From assembly GCF_038561965.1 (NCBI RefSeq), contig NZ_CP139348.1, positions 434,001 to 498,000 of the forward strand: 64,000 nt of DNA. The letters are read 5' to 3'. A program made the position numbers and the translations under genes. Under the pieces are notes generated by a model. That model was given only the letters and a program-made list of their open reading frames with translations, was not told the origin of the DNA and ran no database searches. Below are positions 9,314 through 18,629 of this stretch, piece by piece (position 1 is the stretch's first letter; the number at the start of each line of letters is the position of its first letter). This stretch comes from Stutzerimonas stutzeri. Its GTDB lineage: Bacteria; Pseudomonadota; Gammaproteobacteria; Pseudomonadales; Pseudomonadaceae.

Positions 9314-12300
9314 TCAGCCACGATCATCGGTAGACGGCTTCTGCTCGTCGGCGGGCTTGGGCGTGGTGCTCAGCTGCAGTTGCTGGCCGTTGAAGTTCTT
9401 CAGGAATACGTCGACCTGGCGGAAGGCGATGTTGATCCCGGCCTTGTTGAATTCGCGATCGATGAAGCGGTTGATCTCGTCGGTCGCCGGGTTGCGATCG
9501 CCGAGGTCACGCACGTGGATGCGCAACTCGTGATCCAGGGTGCTTTCGCCGAAGTTGAGGAACAGCACCTGCGGCTCCGGCTCCTTGAGTACCCGCGGAT
9601 TGTCCCGGGCGGCCTGCAATAGCAGCTTGCGCACCGCCTCCAGGTCCGAGCCGTAGGCGACGCCGACCTTCAGCGTCACGCGGGTCACGGTGTCGCTCAA
9701 CGACCAGTTGATCAGCTGGCCGGTGATGAAGGTCTTGTTCGGGACGATGATGTCCTTGCGGTCGAAGTCGGTGATGGTGGTGGCGCGGATGCGGATCCGG
9801 CTGACGGTGCCCGACAGGTTGCCGATAGTGACCACATCACCGATGCGCACCGGGCGCTCGAAGAGGATGATCAGGCCGGAAATGAAGTTGGCGAAGATCT
9901 CCTGCAGGCCGAAGCCCAAACCCACCGAAAGTGCTGCCACCAGCCATTGCAGTTTGTCCCAGCTGACGCCCAGGGTGGACAGCGTGGCGACGATGCCGAA
10001 GCCGGCCAGTGCGTAAGACAACAACGTAGTGGTGGCATAGGCGCTGCCCTGGGCCAGGCGCAGCTTGGACAGCACCATGACTTCCAATAGGCCGGGCAGG
10101 TTGCGCGCCAGGGCCACGGTGATGGCGATGATCAGCAGCGCGCCGAGCAGGTTGTTCAGACTGATCGCTGCGGTGGTCAGGGCATCGCCGCTGCCGCTGG
10201 TGTATTCGTAGAGGGTGATGTTGTCCAGGTAGGAGACGACCGAGATCAGGTCCGACCAGACCCAGTACAGCGCTACCAGGAACACGCCGAACATGGTCAT
10301 GCGGGTCAGGCGCAGCGACTGCTGGTTGACCTGTTCGATGTCCAGCCCCGGTTCGCCCTGGGCTTCCGTGCTGTCCCCGGTTTCGTCGACCTGTGCTTGC
10401 CGCTTGGCCAGCGCTCGTTTGTAGGCCAGGCGCCGCGCGGCCACGGTCAGCCCGCGGATCAGTGCCGCTTCGACGACGATCCAGATCATCAGCACGTAGA
10501 GCGTATCGATCAGCCGGTCGGTCAGCTTCAGCGCGGTGTAGTAGTAGCCGAAGCCTACCGCGACGATCAGCGCGATCGGCAGCATGCTGAACAGCAGGCC
10601 GATCATCAGGCGCAGTGGCGGTGCGTTCTGGCTCGACGGTCCCTTGAGCAGCAAGCGGTTGAGACGCCAGCTCATCAAGGCGAAGCAGGTCAGCACCACG
10701 AGAATGCCGAGCACATCGTCGGCCAGTCGCGCCGGCTGGTGCTCGGCCACGCTGACCACCGCGACCAGGGCTATGACGATCATGCCGAGGCGACGGATCT
10801 CGTCGCGCAGGAACGCCACCTGCGGTCGCGACCAGCCAAAATGCAGCTCGGCCACGCGCCCTGGCGAGAGCATGCGGTAGGCACTGTAGAACACCAGCCA
10901 GGCCTGCGCCATTTCAAACAAGGCGGCGCCGAGCACGTAGTTTTGCCCGCGCGCATCCATCTGCAACAGATAGCCGCACAGGGCCAGGAACAGCGCGCCG
11001 GGCAGCGCCAGCAGGAGGTTCAACAGCAGTGCCAGCGGCGTGTGCAGCTGGCTGTCGTTGCGGAAGTGGCCGATCTGCTCGCTCAGCGAACTGAGCTTGG
11101 CATCGATCGTCTTGCGCCACCAAAGCAGCCCGGCGATCAGCAGCAGCAGCGGCAGGAAGAACAGTGGCCGCTCCTTGAGCCCGGCGCCCAGCTCTTGAAC
11201 AGCTGAAAGCCAGGGCATCGCTGCCAACTGCACTTTCAGCCGTTGCACAGAGCCCTGCAGCCAGCCGAAATCCAGCGGCTTGTTGCTGGGAATCCAGAAC
11301 ATCTGCTCGTCGAGCGTATCACTCAGCATGCGGGCGGTGTCCTGCAGCTGTTTCTGGTTCAGCTGCAGGGTGATCGAGGAGTTGAGCAGGGCGTCCAGTT
11401 CACGGTTGAGGCGGTCGAGCAGCTCGCTGCGGGTGGTCGCCAGGTCGAGCAGCGTACGCCGCAGTTCGGGCGTCACGTCCTCTTCGTTCTGCCGTGCCAG
11501 CAACTGGTCGACGTAGGCGGCCGAATTACCGGCGGCTTCGCGGCGCTGGTTGAGTTCGAACTGGTACAGGCGGATATCGGCGATTTCGTCGGCGAGGTTC
11601 TTGTCCAGCTGCAGGCTCGGCAGCGCCTGCTTCTGCTGGTAGAGAATGCGCGACAGCAGCAGGCTGCCCTCGAGCACGGCGATCTGTTCTTCCAGCGCCT
11701 GGTCGGTCTGGTTCAGCGTATCGAGCTGCTGGCGAGTCTTCAGGTTCTGCTGGTTGAGGCGGTTGAGCCGCTCGGTCGCGCGCAGCAGGTAGTCGGACAG
11801 CTTGAGGTTTTCGGCACTCTCGGCGGCGAGCAGCTTGTCCGAGCCGGCCTGCTGCACCCGGGCGGAAAACTCGGCTACGGTCTGTTCCGATTCGGCGCGG
11901 CGCTTTTCGTTGATCAGCCCCTGCAGTGCCTGAGTTTCCAGCTCGGCGCGGGCGATGCGTTCGGCCAGCAGGTCGCGGCGCGCCTTGCCCAGGTCCTGCA
12001 ACAGGCTGTTGCCGGCCAGCTCCTGGCGGCGCAGGTCGATCTGCGCACTGAGCGAAACGATTTCCGCCTCCAGCAGCGCGCGGCGCTCCTCGCTCAACGG
12101 CTTGCCTGATTCGCGACCGCTCTTGAGCAGGTTGTTGGCTTCCTGGATGCGCATCTGCGCCGTGCTGATCTGCGCTTGGGCACGCTCCGGGCGGGTCTGC
12201 GCGGTGATGATCATGCTATTGGCGGCGCTGAACTGCTTTTGCCATTCGGACAGTTCTTCGACCCGTGCGCTCAGGCGCTGCTCCAGGGCTTCGACCGATT

Positions 12301-12604
12301 GTTTGGCGTAGCGCTGGGCCGGGTCTTCATCCGAACTGGCCTTGAGCTTGGCCAGTTCGCGCTGGGCCTCGGCAATTTCCTTGGGGGCCTGGGCCAGCAG
12401 AGCTTTCAGATCCTCGGCGCGCTTGTTGCTGTTTTCGGTCTGCTGAACCATGCGCTGGGTCTGCTCACCCAGCGACAGCTGCGCAGGTTTCGTCTCGCCT
12501 TCGGCGGCCGGCGGCGTGCCAGTCAGGCTTTCCAGCGATTGGGCATGGAGGGGGGCGACGAACAGGCAGAACGTCGAGAACAGCAGGGTGCGCAGGAGTG
12601 ACAT
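9314..12604 (-). CDS. MscK/KefA-type mechanosensitive channel
   Basis: A 1,096-residue multidomain MscS-superfamily channel. It begins with a signal peptide (MSLLRTLLFSTFCLFVAPLHA), followed by a large periplasmic coiled-coil region (about 25-450, MscS_porin type), about eleven membrane helices, and the MscS pore and beta domain near the C-terminus (NFISGLIILFERPVRIGDVV then TITDFDRKDIIVPNKTFITGQ). These channels release solutes on hypo-osmotic shock. Start 12604 gives a proper signal peptide; a longer frame upstream lacks one. The ribosome site is weak. PAO1 has a homologue between selO and nhaP2, the same order as here. Confidence 0.92.
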   Translation of the reverse strand: MSLLRTLLFSTFCLFVAPLHAQSLESLTGTPPAAEGETKPAQLSLGEQTQRMVQQTENSNKRAEDLKALLAQAPKEIAEAQRELAKLKASSDEDPAQRYAKQSVEALEQRLSARVEELSEWQKQFSAANSMIITAQTRPERAQAQISTAQMRIQEANNLLKSGRESGKPLSEERRALLEAEIVSLSAQIDLRRQELAGNSLLQDLGKARRDLLAERIARAELETQALQGLINEKRRAESEQTVAEFSARVQQAGSDKLLAAESAENLKLSDYLLRATERLNRLNQQNLKTRQQLDTLNQTDQALEEQIAVLEGSLLLSRILYQQKQALPSLQLDKNLADEIADIRLYQFELNQRREAAGNSAAYVDQLLARQNEEDVTPELRRTLLDLATTRSELLDRLNRELDALLNSSITLQLNQKQLQDTARMLSDTLDEQMFWIPSNKPLDFGWLQGSVQRLKVQLAAMPWLSAVQELGAGLKERPLFFLPLLLLIAGLLWWRKTIDAKLSSLSEQIGHFRNDSQLHTPLALLLNLLLALPGALFLALCGYLLQMDARGQNYVLGAALFEMAQAWLVFYSAYRMLSPGRVAELHFGWSRPQVAFLRDEIRRLGMIVIALVAVVSVAEHQPARLADDVLGILVVLTCFALMSWRLNRLLLKGPSSQNAPPLRLMIGLLFSMLPIALIVAVGFGYYYTALKLTDRLIDTLYVLMIWIVVEAALIRGLTVAARRLAYKRALAKRQAQVDETGDSTEAQGEPGLDIEQVNQQSLRLTRMTMFGVFLVALYWVWSDLISVVSYLDNITLYEYTSGSGDALTTAAISLNNLLGALLIIAITVALARNLPGLLEVMVLSKLRLAQGSAYATTTLLSYALAGFGIVATLSTLGVSWDKLQWLVAALSVGLGFGLQEIFANFISGLIILFERPVRIGDVVTIGNLSGTVSRIRIRATTITDFDRKDIIVPNKTFITGQLINWSLSDTVTRVTLKVGVAYGSDLEAVRKLLLQAARDNPRVLKEPEPQVLFLNFGESTLDHELRIHVRDLGDRNPATDEINRFIDREFNKAGINIAFRQVDVFLKNFNGQQLQLSTTPKPADEQKPSTDDRG

Positions 12605-12733
12605 GAGGGCAGTGACGTAGGCGAATGACCAGAGAGGGCGAAAGTCTACGGGCTGCGCCAGTCCAGCGCGAGTACCCTGCAGCTGGCCGACGGACGGGCG
12701 GTGAGCCACCGCCGTTCGCCGGCAGCACGGTGG

Positions 12734-14479
12734 TTAGAACATCAACTGCGGTCCGGGCTTGTCGCCCTCGGGGAATTTCAGGCCGACCTTGCGCACTTCT
12801 CCGGCCTCCATCGCCGCCACGGTCCAGGTCAGGCCGTTCCATTCAACCTGGTCACCGACCACCGGATTTCCGCTGACCTGCTCGGCCATGAAGGCGCCGA
12901 TCGTCTGGTTGCCGTCTACGTCGCCGAGCTTGAGCCCGTAGAGCGCCGCGATGGCGCTGAGTTGGGCGTCGGCTTCGAGGATGAAATCGCCGAAGAAGCG
13001 CAGGTCCTGGCCGCGCTTGGGCGCCTGGCTGAACAGCTTGCCGAGCGCCGGCAGGTCTTCGTCGTGGCCGATCACGCAGAGAATGTCATCGACCTGCAGC
13101 CGGGTGCTGCCTGACGGGTGCAGCAATTCCTTGCCGCGGAACAGTGCAGCGATGCGGGTCCCTGGCGGCATCTTCAGCTCGCGCAGGGCGGCACCGACGC
13201 ACCATTTGCTGGCGCTCAGGCGGTAAACGAACATCTCCCACTGGCTGGTGGTGTGTACCTGCAGGCCGCTACGCGAAACCGGCATCGGTGACGGCGGTAC
13301 TTCCACTTTCGCCTTCTTCGCCGTCCAGGCCAGCGTCGACCCCTGCAGCAGCAGCGACACCAGCACGATGAAGAACGCGACATTGAAGAACAACTGCGCG
13401 TTTTCCAGCCCCGCCATAAGCGGGAACACAGCGAGAATGACAGGCACCGCGCCGCGCAGGCCGATCCAGGAGATGAACAGGCGTTCGCGCATGTGGAAAC
13501 TGCGAAACGGCAGCAGGCTGACGAACACCGCCAGCGGCCGTGCGAAGAGAATCATCCACAGCGACAGCGCCAATGCCGGCAGCGCAATGGGTAACAGTTC
13601 GCTGGGCGTCAGCAGCAAGCCGAGCACGAGGAACATGCTGATCTGGCTGAGCCAGGCCAGGCCGTCGAACATGTGCAGAATGCCGTGGCGGTTGCGAATC
13701 GGCCGGTTGCCCAGCAGCAGCCCGCACACGTAGATCGCCAGGATGCCGCTGCCGCCGATAGCGCCGGACAGCGCGAAGATCATCAGACCACCGGCCACTG
13801 CCAGCAGCGGGTAAAGACCGTCGGCCACCGACAGGCGATTGATCAGCTGCAGCAACAGCCAGCCGCCGAGCAGGCCTAGCACGGTGCCGATGCCGAACTG
13901 CTGCAACAGGGTGAGCAGAAAATCCCAGCCAAAGGACGTGCGGCCGGCGAGCAGCATGTCGATCAGTGCGACGGTGAGGAACATCGCCATCGGGTCGTTG
14001 CTGCCCGATTCGATTTCCAGGGTCGAGCCGACCCGCTCGTTGAGGCCCTTGCCATTGAGCAGGTTGAACACCACGGCCGCATCGGTGGAGCCGACGATGG
14101 CGCCGATCAGCAGGCCCTGCAACAGCGGTAGATCGAACAGCCAGGCGGCGGCCAGCCCGGTCAGGCCGGAGGTGATCGCCACGCCCAGGGTCGCCAGGGA
14201 GAACGCCGGTTTGAGTGCGACGCGGAAGGTTGCGGTGCGGGTGCGCATGCCGCCATCGAGCAGGATGACCGCCAGCGCCAGGTTGCTGATGACGAAGGCC
14301 AGCTGGTAGTCGCCGAAGACGATACCGCCTACGCCATCGACGCCGGCGAGCATGCCGACGGCGAGGAAGATGACCAGGATCGGCACGCCGAGTCGGTTCG
14401 ACAGCGAACTCATCAGGATGCTCGCAGCCACCAACAAGGCACCGATAAAGAACAGGTGGTTGAGGTTGCCGAGGTCCAA
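12734..14479 (-). CDS. nhaP2: K+/H+ antiporter NhaP2 (CvrA)
   Basis: A 581-residue CPA1-family cation/proton antiporter. The first ~390 residues form 12-13 membrane helices including NRLGVPILVIFLAVGMLAG and the ion-binding ND motif in SGSNDPMAMF. Then comes an RCK_C/TrkA_C domain (about 405-485) and a CorC-type transporter-associated domain to the C-terminus. E. coli NhaP2 exchanges cytoplasmic K+ for H+. The start is TTG at 14479, behind GGAGA at a 7-base spacing; this reproduces the family's MD... N-terminus. A terminator upstream separates it from the acyl-CoA dehydrogenase gene. Confidence 0.94.
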   Translation of the reverse strand: MDLGNLNHLFFIGALLVAASILMSSLSNRLGVPILVIFLAVGMLAGVDGVGGIVFGDYQLAFVISNLALAVILLDGGMRTRTATFRVALKPAFSLATLGVAITSGLTGLAAAWLFDLPLLQGLLIGAIVGSTDAAVVFNLLNGKGLNERVGSTLEIESGSNDPMAMFLTVALIDMLLAGRTSFGWDFLLTLLQQFGIGTVLGLLGGWLLLQLINRLSVADGLYPLLAVAGGLMIFALSGAIGGSGILAIYVCGLLLGNRPIRNRHGILHMFDGLAWLSQISMFLVLGLLLTPSELLPIALPALALSLWMILFARPLAVFVSLLPFRSFHMRERLFISWIGLRGAVPVILAVFPLMAGLENAQLFFNVAFFIVLVSLLLQGSTLAWTAKKAKVEVPPSPMPVSRSGLQVHTTSQWEMFVYRLSASKWCVGAALRELKMPPGTRIAALFRGKELLHPSGSTRLQVDDILCVIGHDEDLPALGKLFSQAPKRGQDLRFFGDFILEADAQLSAIAALYGLKLGDVDGNQTIGAFMAEQVSGNPVVGDQVEWNGLTWTVAAMEAGEVRKVGLKFPEGDKPGPQLMF

Positions 14480-14563
14480 ATCAGGTCTCCGTCAGAGAAT
14501 GCCGCCTCGCGCTCATGCACGGGATATGCCAGCGATTCTAACCTGATGATTTGACAGGCTGTC

Positions 14564-14588
14564 AAAAAAAGCCCCGCATGAGCGGGGC
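14564..14588 (-). terminator. Rho-independent terminator after the acyl-CoA dehydrogenase gene
   Basis: Read on the minus strand: GCCCCGC stem, 4-nt loop, GCGGGGC, then a run of seven T. It lies about 25 bases past the stop of the gene at 14614-16416. Confidence 0.92.
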
Positions 14589-14613
14589 GTTGTAACGGGA
14601 CCGCAGAAACCCG

Positions 14614-16416
14614 CTAGAACCAGGCGTCCTGCATGGCCAGGCAGGTGTCATCACGCGCTTCGAGGATGGCCAGCTCATGCTCGCAAGCCGGCACCTCCCA
14701 GGTGAGGAAGTAACGCGCGGCCTGAAGCTTGCCGCGATAGAAATCGGCATCCGCCGGATTGCCCTCGGCCAGGCCGCGTTCGGCACGTAGTGCCTGCTCC
14801 AGCCAGCGCCAGCCGATCACCGTATGGCCAAACACCTTCAGATACAGCGCCGAATTGGCCAGCGCCTGGTTGACCTTGCCGGTTGCGAGATCGCCAAGCA
14901 ACGCTTGGGTGACGCGGCTAAGGCGGGCGATGTGCTGCTCCAGCGGCTGGCGCAGAGCGGTCAGCGAGTCGTATTCGGCGGCACGTGCGCAACTGGCCTG
15001 GATCAACCCGAGCAGCTGGCGCAGGCCGGCGCCCTTGTTCTGCATCAGCTTGCGGCCGAGCAGGTCCAGCGACTGGATGCCGTGGGTGCCTTCGTGGATC
15101 GGGTTGAGCCGGTTGTCGCGGTAGTACTGCTCCACTGGGTATTCGCGGGTGTAGCCATGGCCACCGAGAATCTGGATCGCCAGCTCGTTGGCTTTCAGGC
15201 AGTACTCAGACGGCCAGGATTTGACGATCGGCGTCAGCAGGTCGAGCAGCTCGCTGGCGTTGCGCCGCTCTTCTTCGCTGTCAGCCGTGTGCTCGTCGTC
15301 AACCAGTCGTGCGGAGTACAAGCCGAGATCGAAGGCGCCTTCGACGTACGCCTTCTGCATCAACAGCATGCGCTTGACGTCGGTGTGCTCGATGATCGGC
15401 ACCTGGCTCGAGGCTGGGTCCTTGCCGTCCGGCAGGCGGCCCTGCGGACGCTCGCGAGCGTAGTTCAGTGAATAGAGGTAACCGGCGTAGCCGAGCATGA
15501 TGGCGCCCATGCCGACGCCGATGCGCGCCTCGTTCATCATCTGGAACATGTAGGCCAGGCCCTTGTGCGGCTCGCCTACCAGATAGCCAACGCACGCGCC
15601 GTTGTCGCCAAAATTCAGCGCCGTGCTGGTGGTACCGCGCCAGCCCATCTTGTGGAACAGGCCGGCAAGCAGCACGTCGTTGCGCTGGCCGAGGCTGCCG
15701 TCGTCGTTAACCAGGAACTTCGGCACGATGAACAGGCTGATGCCCTTCACCCCGGGCGGCGCGTCCGGCAGTTTGGCCAGCACCATGTGCACGATGTTCT
15801 CCGACAGCGGGTGGTCGCCGCCGGAAATGAAGATCTTGTTGCCCTTGAGGCGATAGCTGCCGTCACCGGCCGGTTCGGCGCGGGTGCGGATATCCGACAG
15901 CGAGGAGCCGGCATGCGGCTCGGTAAGCGCCATGGTGCCGAAGAAGCGGCCCTCGAGCATCGGCTGCAGAAAGCGCTGCTTCTGCTCCTCGGAGCCGAAT
16001 GCCTCGATCAGATGCGAGGCGCCCATGCTGAGCATCGGGTAGGAGCTGGTGGCGATGTTGGCCGACTGGAAATGCGCGAAGCAGGCCCGCGAGAGCAGGT
16101 TCGGCAGCTGCATGCCGCCATCATCGAAGCTGCGCTGCGCATTGTGAAAGCCCGCCTCGATGAAGGCGTCCACGGCCGGTTTGACCTCGGGGATCAGCAC
16201 CGCTTCGCCGTTCACGTACTGCGGTTCGTGCTCATCGGACTTGCGGTTGTGCGGCGCGAAGTACTTCTCGGCGATGGTGCGCGCGGTGCCGATGGCGGCG
16301 TCGAAGGTCTCGCGGCTGTGATCGGCGAAGTGCTCGCGGCGGGTCAGAGCCTCTGCATCCAGCACTTCGTAGAGTTCGAATGCCAGGTTACGCGGGCAGA
16401 GCAGGGTCTCGGTCAT
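14614..16416 (-). CDS. Acyl-CoA dehydrogenase (FadE-like, ~600 aa)
   Basis: A 600-residue FAD-dependent acyl-CoA dehydrogenase of the large bacterial class with an extra C-terminal domain (N-terminal extension, helical N domain, beta domain with MALTEPHAGSSLSDIRT, C-terminal helical domain with QILGGHGYTREYPVEQYYRDNRLNPIHEGT; the Glu of the last motif is the probable catalytic base). It catalyses alpha,beta-dehydrogenation of acyl-CoA. ATG 16416 is chosen because GGAGG lies six bases upstream; a TTG two codons earlier is unlikely. In PAO1 a related gene (PA5020, from memory) follows the nhaP2 homologue, so the position is conserved. The chain-length preference cannot be read from sequence. 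Confidence 0.93.
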   Translation of the reverse strand: MTETLLCPRNLAFELYEVLDAEALTRREHFADHSRETFDAAIGTARTIAEKYFAPHNRKSDEHEPQYVNGEAVLIPEVKPAVDAFIEAGFHNAQRSFDDGGMQLPNLLSRACFAHFQSANIATSSYPMLSMGASHLIEAFGSEEQKQRFLQPMLEGRFFGTMALTEPHAGSSLSDIRTRAEPAGDGSYRLKGNKIFISGGDHPLSENIVHMVLAKLPDAPPGVKGISLFIVPKFLVNDDGSLGQRNDVLLAGLFHKMGWRGTTSTALNFGDNGACVGYLVGEPHKGLAYMFQMMNEARIGVGMGAIMLGYAGYLYSLNYARERPQGRLPDGKDPASSQVPIIEHTDVKRMLLMQKAYVEGAFDLGLYSARLVDDEHTADSEEERRNASELLDLLTPIVKSWPSEYCLKANELAIQILGGHGYTREYPVEQYYRDNRLNPIHEGTHGIQSLDLLGRKLMQNKGAGLRQLLGLIQASCARAAEYDSLTALRQPLEQHIARLSRVTQALLGDLATGKVNQALANSALYLKVFGHTVIGWRWLEQALRAERGLAEGNPADADFYRGKLQAARYFLTWEVPACEHELAILEARDDTCLAMQDAWF

Positions 16417-16472
16417 GGTCAACCTCCGTTTTCATCTGCCCGAGTCTAAGGAGCGCGGTTTTCCATTGCCTA

Positions 16473-16497
16473 GCTTCATCCATTGCACTGATGAAGC
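16473..16497. promoter_or_regulatory. 8-bp inverted repeat upstream of the acyl-CoA dehydrogenase gene
   Basis: GCTTCATC and GATGAAGC form a perfect dyad with a 9-base spacer, 57-81 bases upstream of the gene starting at 16416 and just past the crtE stop. There is no T-run, so an operator is more likely than a terminator. The regulator is unknown. Confidence 0.4.
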
Positions 16498-16521
16498 GTC
16501 AACACGGCGCCGGTCCATCGC

Positions 16522-17412
16522 TCAGCCGAACAGCTGACGCAGCAGCCCTGCCAGCTCGCCATCGCCCAGCCCGGCGGTTTGCAGGTGACTCAGCGCGGCT
16601 TCGCGGTGCATCGCCAGCTGCTGATGCGCCTCTTGCTGGCCCAGTAGCGAAACCACGGTCGGCTTGGCTCGATCCTGCTGGCAGTCCTTGCCGGTTTGCT
16701 CGGGTGTCAGGCCATCGGCGATATCGTCGAGCAGCTGGAACGCCATGCCCAGCTCGTTGGCGAAGCCTTGCAGGTGGCTGCTAAGGGCTCGCTCGGCCCC
16801 CGCAAGCAGCGCCGCGAGTTCCAGGGCGGCGGTGAACAGCGAGCCGGTCTTCAACTGATTGGTGGCGATCACCGCGTCGAGCGGGTGTGCCTCGTCGGCG
16901 CCATGCAGGTCGCGAAACTGTCCCCGCACCAGGCCTTGTGCTCCGACCGAGCGGGCGAGGATGGCGACCGCATCGTTGCGCTGCCGCGGGGTGAGCCTGG
17001 GTGCGGTTGCGGTGATGCCGTAGGCATGGCTGAGCAGCGCCACCGAGGCGAGCACGGCAACGTCCTCGCCGAAACGCAGGTGAATGGTCGGCTGGCCGCG
17101 GCGCAGGCTGGCGTTATCCATGCAGGGCATGTCGTCGAGAAACAGCGAGGCGGCATGGATCATTTCCAGGGCACAGGCCGGGTCCAGGCCGGTATCCGGA
17201 TCGATGCCGAGATCGGCCAGCGCCAGCAACAACAGCAATGGTCGGAGCCTCTTGCCAGGCGCCAGGGTGCCTTCGCGCAATGCCAGGCTGATCTTGTCCC
17301 GCTCCGACTCGGGTAGCGGCAGGCGCATCGCCAAGCGGTCGTCGACCTGCCGACGCAGGCGCAGCAAGCTGTCGCATTGCGAGAGCGGGAGGGGGGAATT
17401 CTGCGTTTGCAT
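16522..17412 (-). CDS. crtE: Geranylgeranyl diphosphate synthase CrtE
   Basis: A 296-residue trans-prenyltransferase. The first aspartate-rich motif is DDMPCMD (93-99) and the second DDIAD (about 226). The GKRLRPLLLLL segment near residue 53 is typical of the family. Together with the adjacent carotenoid genes it is assigned as CrtE, making GGPP from FPP or DMAPP plus IPP; by sequence alone an FPP synthase (IspA) is the alternative. The start at 17412 begins family-like sequence; the frame stays open further upstream but crosses the promoter region. It is transcribed divergently from idi2-crtXYIB, unlike the Pantoea clusters I recall, where crtE shares their direction. Confidence 0.9.
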   Translation of the reverse strand: MQTQNSPLPLSQCDSLLRLRRQVDDRLAMRLPLPESERDKISLALREGTLAPGKRLRPLLLLLALADLGIDPDTGLDPACALEMIHAASLFLDDMPCMDNASLRRGQPTIHLRFGEDVAVLASVALLSHAYGITATAPRLTPRQRNDAVAILARSVGAQGLVRGQFRDLHGADEAHPLDAVIATNQLKTGSLFTAALELAALLAGAERALSSHLQGFANELGMAFQLLDDIADGLTPEQTGKDCQQDRAKPTVVSLLGQQEAHQQLAMHREAALSHLQTAGLGDGELAGLLRQLFG

Positions 17413-17462
17413 GGCGGTGCCCTCGCTGGCGCCCCAGTTCGAGCAGCCGGGTTGCGCAATGT

Positions 17463-17499
17463 TGTACAACGATTGGACGTTTCGACAGAAAGCTGTACA
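17463..17499. promoter_or_regulatory. Paired TGTACA palindromes between crtE and idi2
   Basis: Two TGTACA hexamers (17463-17468, within GTTGTACAAC, and 17494-17499, within CTGTACAA) lie 31 bp apart, about three helical turns, in the 157-bp divergent control region. TTGGAC (17473) with TACAAG 17 bases later is a weak candidate promoter toward idi2. No regulator gene is adjacent. LitR/CarH-type MerR regulators are one hypothesis only. Confidence 0.4.
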
Positions 17500-17569
17500 A
17501 GTCGTGCCATCGCATAGCACTTTTTTCAGGGCGTCACGTCCAAACAAGTCTTCCCGGGAGCCGATTTCC

Positions 17570-18610
17570 ATGAGCAAGCAATCGTTGGTCAGCCGTAAAA
17601 ACGATCACCTGGACATCGTCCTCGATCCGGCGCGGGCGGCCGGTGCGACGGGTACCGGTTTTGGCGCCTTCCGCTTTGAGCACTGCGCTCTGCCTGAGTT
17701 GCACCTGGACGAGATCGACCTGCATACCAGGCTGTTCGGCCGCCAGCTGCGTGCGCCGCTGCTGATCAGCTCGATGACCGGTGGTGCCGCGCGCTCGGCG
17801 GCGATCAATGCGCATCTGGCAGAGGCCGCGCAGCAGCTGGGCATCGCCATGGCGGTGGGGTCGCAGCGGGTCGCGCTGGAAACCGCGGGCGATCAGGGCC
17901 TGACCGGCCAGCTGCGGCAACTGGCGCCGGACATTCTGCTGCTGGCCAACTTCGGTGCCGCCCAGCTGGTCCGTGGCTACGGCGTAGACGAGGCGCGCCG
18001 CGCTGTCGAGATGATCGACGGCGATGCGCTGATCGTGCACCTGAATCCGTTGCAGGAAGCGGTTCAGCCCGGAGGCGACCGTGATTGGCGAGGCGTGCTC
18101 AAGGCGATCGAAGCACTTGCCCGCCGCCTTGCCGCACCGGTGGTAATCAAGGAGGTCGGTGCGGGCATATCCGCGACGGTGGCACGGCAGTTGGTCGACG
18201 CGGGTGTCGCCGCCATTGATGTGGCAGGTTCCGGTGGTACCAGCTGGGCGGCGGTTGAAGCCGAGCGGGCTACAGATGTCAGCCAGCGGGCGATTGCCCA
18301 GGCATTCGCCGAATGGGGAATCCCCACGGCGCAGGCACTGCTGGCGGTGCGCGAGGCTTGCCCGGACACGCCGCTGATCGCTTCCGGCGGCATTCGCGAC
18401 GGGGTCGAGGCGGCCAAGGCGATCTGCCTGGGTGCCGATCTGGTCGGACAGGCGGCCGGGGTGCTGCAGGCCGCGATGCTGAACAGTGAGGCAGTGGTGA
18501 AGCATTTCGAGGTATTGATCGAGCAGCTGCGGATCGCCTGTTTCTGTACCGGTTCGGCCAGCCTTGCCGAACTGCGGCAGGCGCGGCTGCTGCAAGTAGC
18601 CGCCTTCTGA
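17570..18610 (+). CDS. fni: Type 2 isopentenyl-diphosphate delta-isomerase
   Basis: A 346-residue FMN- and NAD(P)H-dependent IPP isomerase of the Fni/Idi2 type. Family motifs include SRKNDHLDIVL at the N-terminus, LLISSMTGGAARSAAINAHLA, VGSQRVALE, IVHLNPLQEAVQPGGD (the QEAVQPxGD signature) and the FMN-phosphate site AGSGGTSWAAVE ... ASGGIRDGVEAAKAICLGAD. It interconverts IPP and DMAPP to feed CrtE. ATG 17570 has a GGGAG ribosome site. It is the first gene of the rightward crt operon, 19 bp before crtX. Its placement matches the 'idi' gene of the P. agglomerans-type clusters I recall. Confidence 0.95.
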   Translation: MSKQSLVSRKNDHLDIVLDPARAAGATGTGFGAFRFEHCALPELHLDEIDLHTRLFGRQLRAPLLISSMTGGAARSAAINAHLAEAAQQLGIAMAVGSQRVALETAGDQGLTGQLRQLAPDILLLANFGAAQLVRGYGVDEARRAVEMIDGDALIVHLNPLQEAVQPGGDRDWRGVLKAIEALARRLAAPVVIKEVGAGISATVARQLVDAGVAAIDVAGSGGTSWAAVEAERATDVSQRAIAQAFAEWGIPTAQALLAVREACPDTPLIASGGIRDGVEAAKAICLGADLVGQAAGVLQAAMLNSEAVVKHFEVLIEQLRIACFCTGSASLAELRQARLLQVAAF

Positions 18611-18629
18611 AGCCCGGTGGAGCCGCCAG

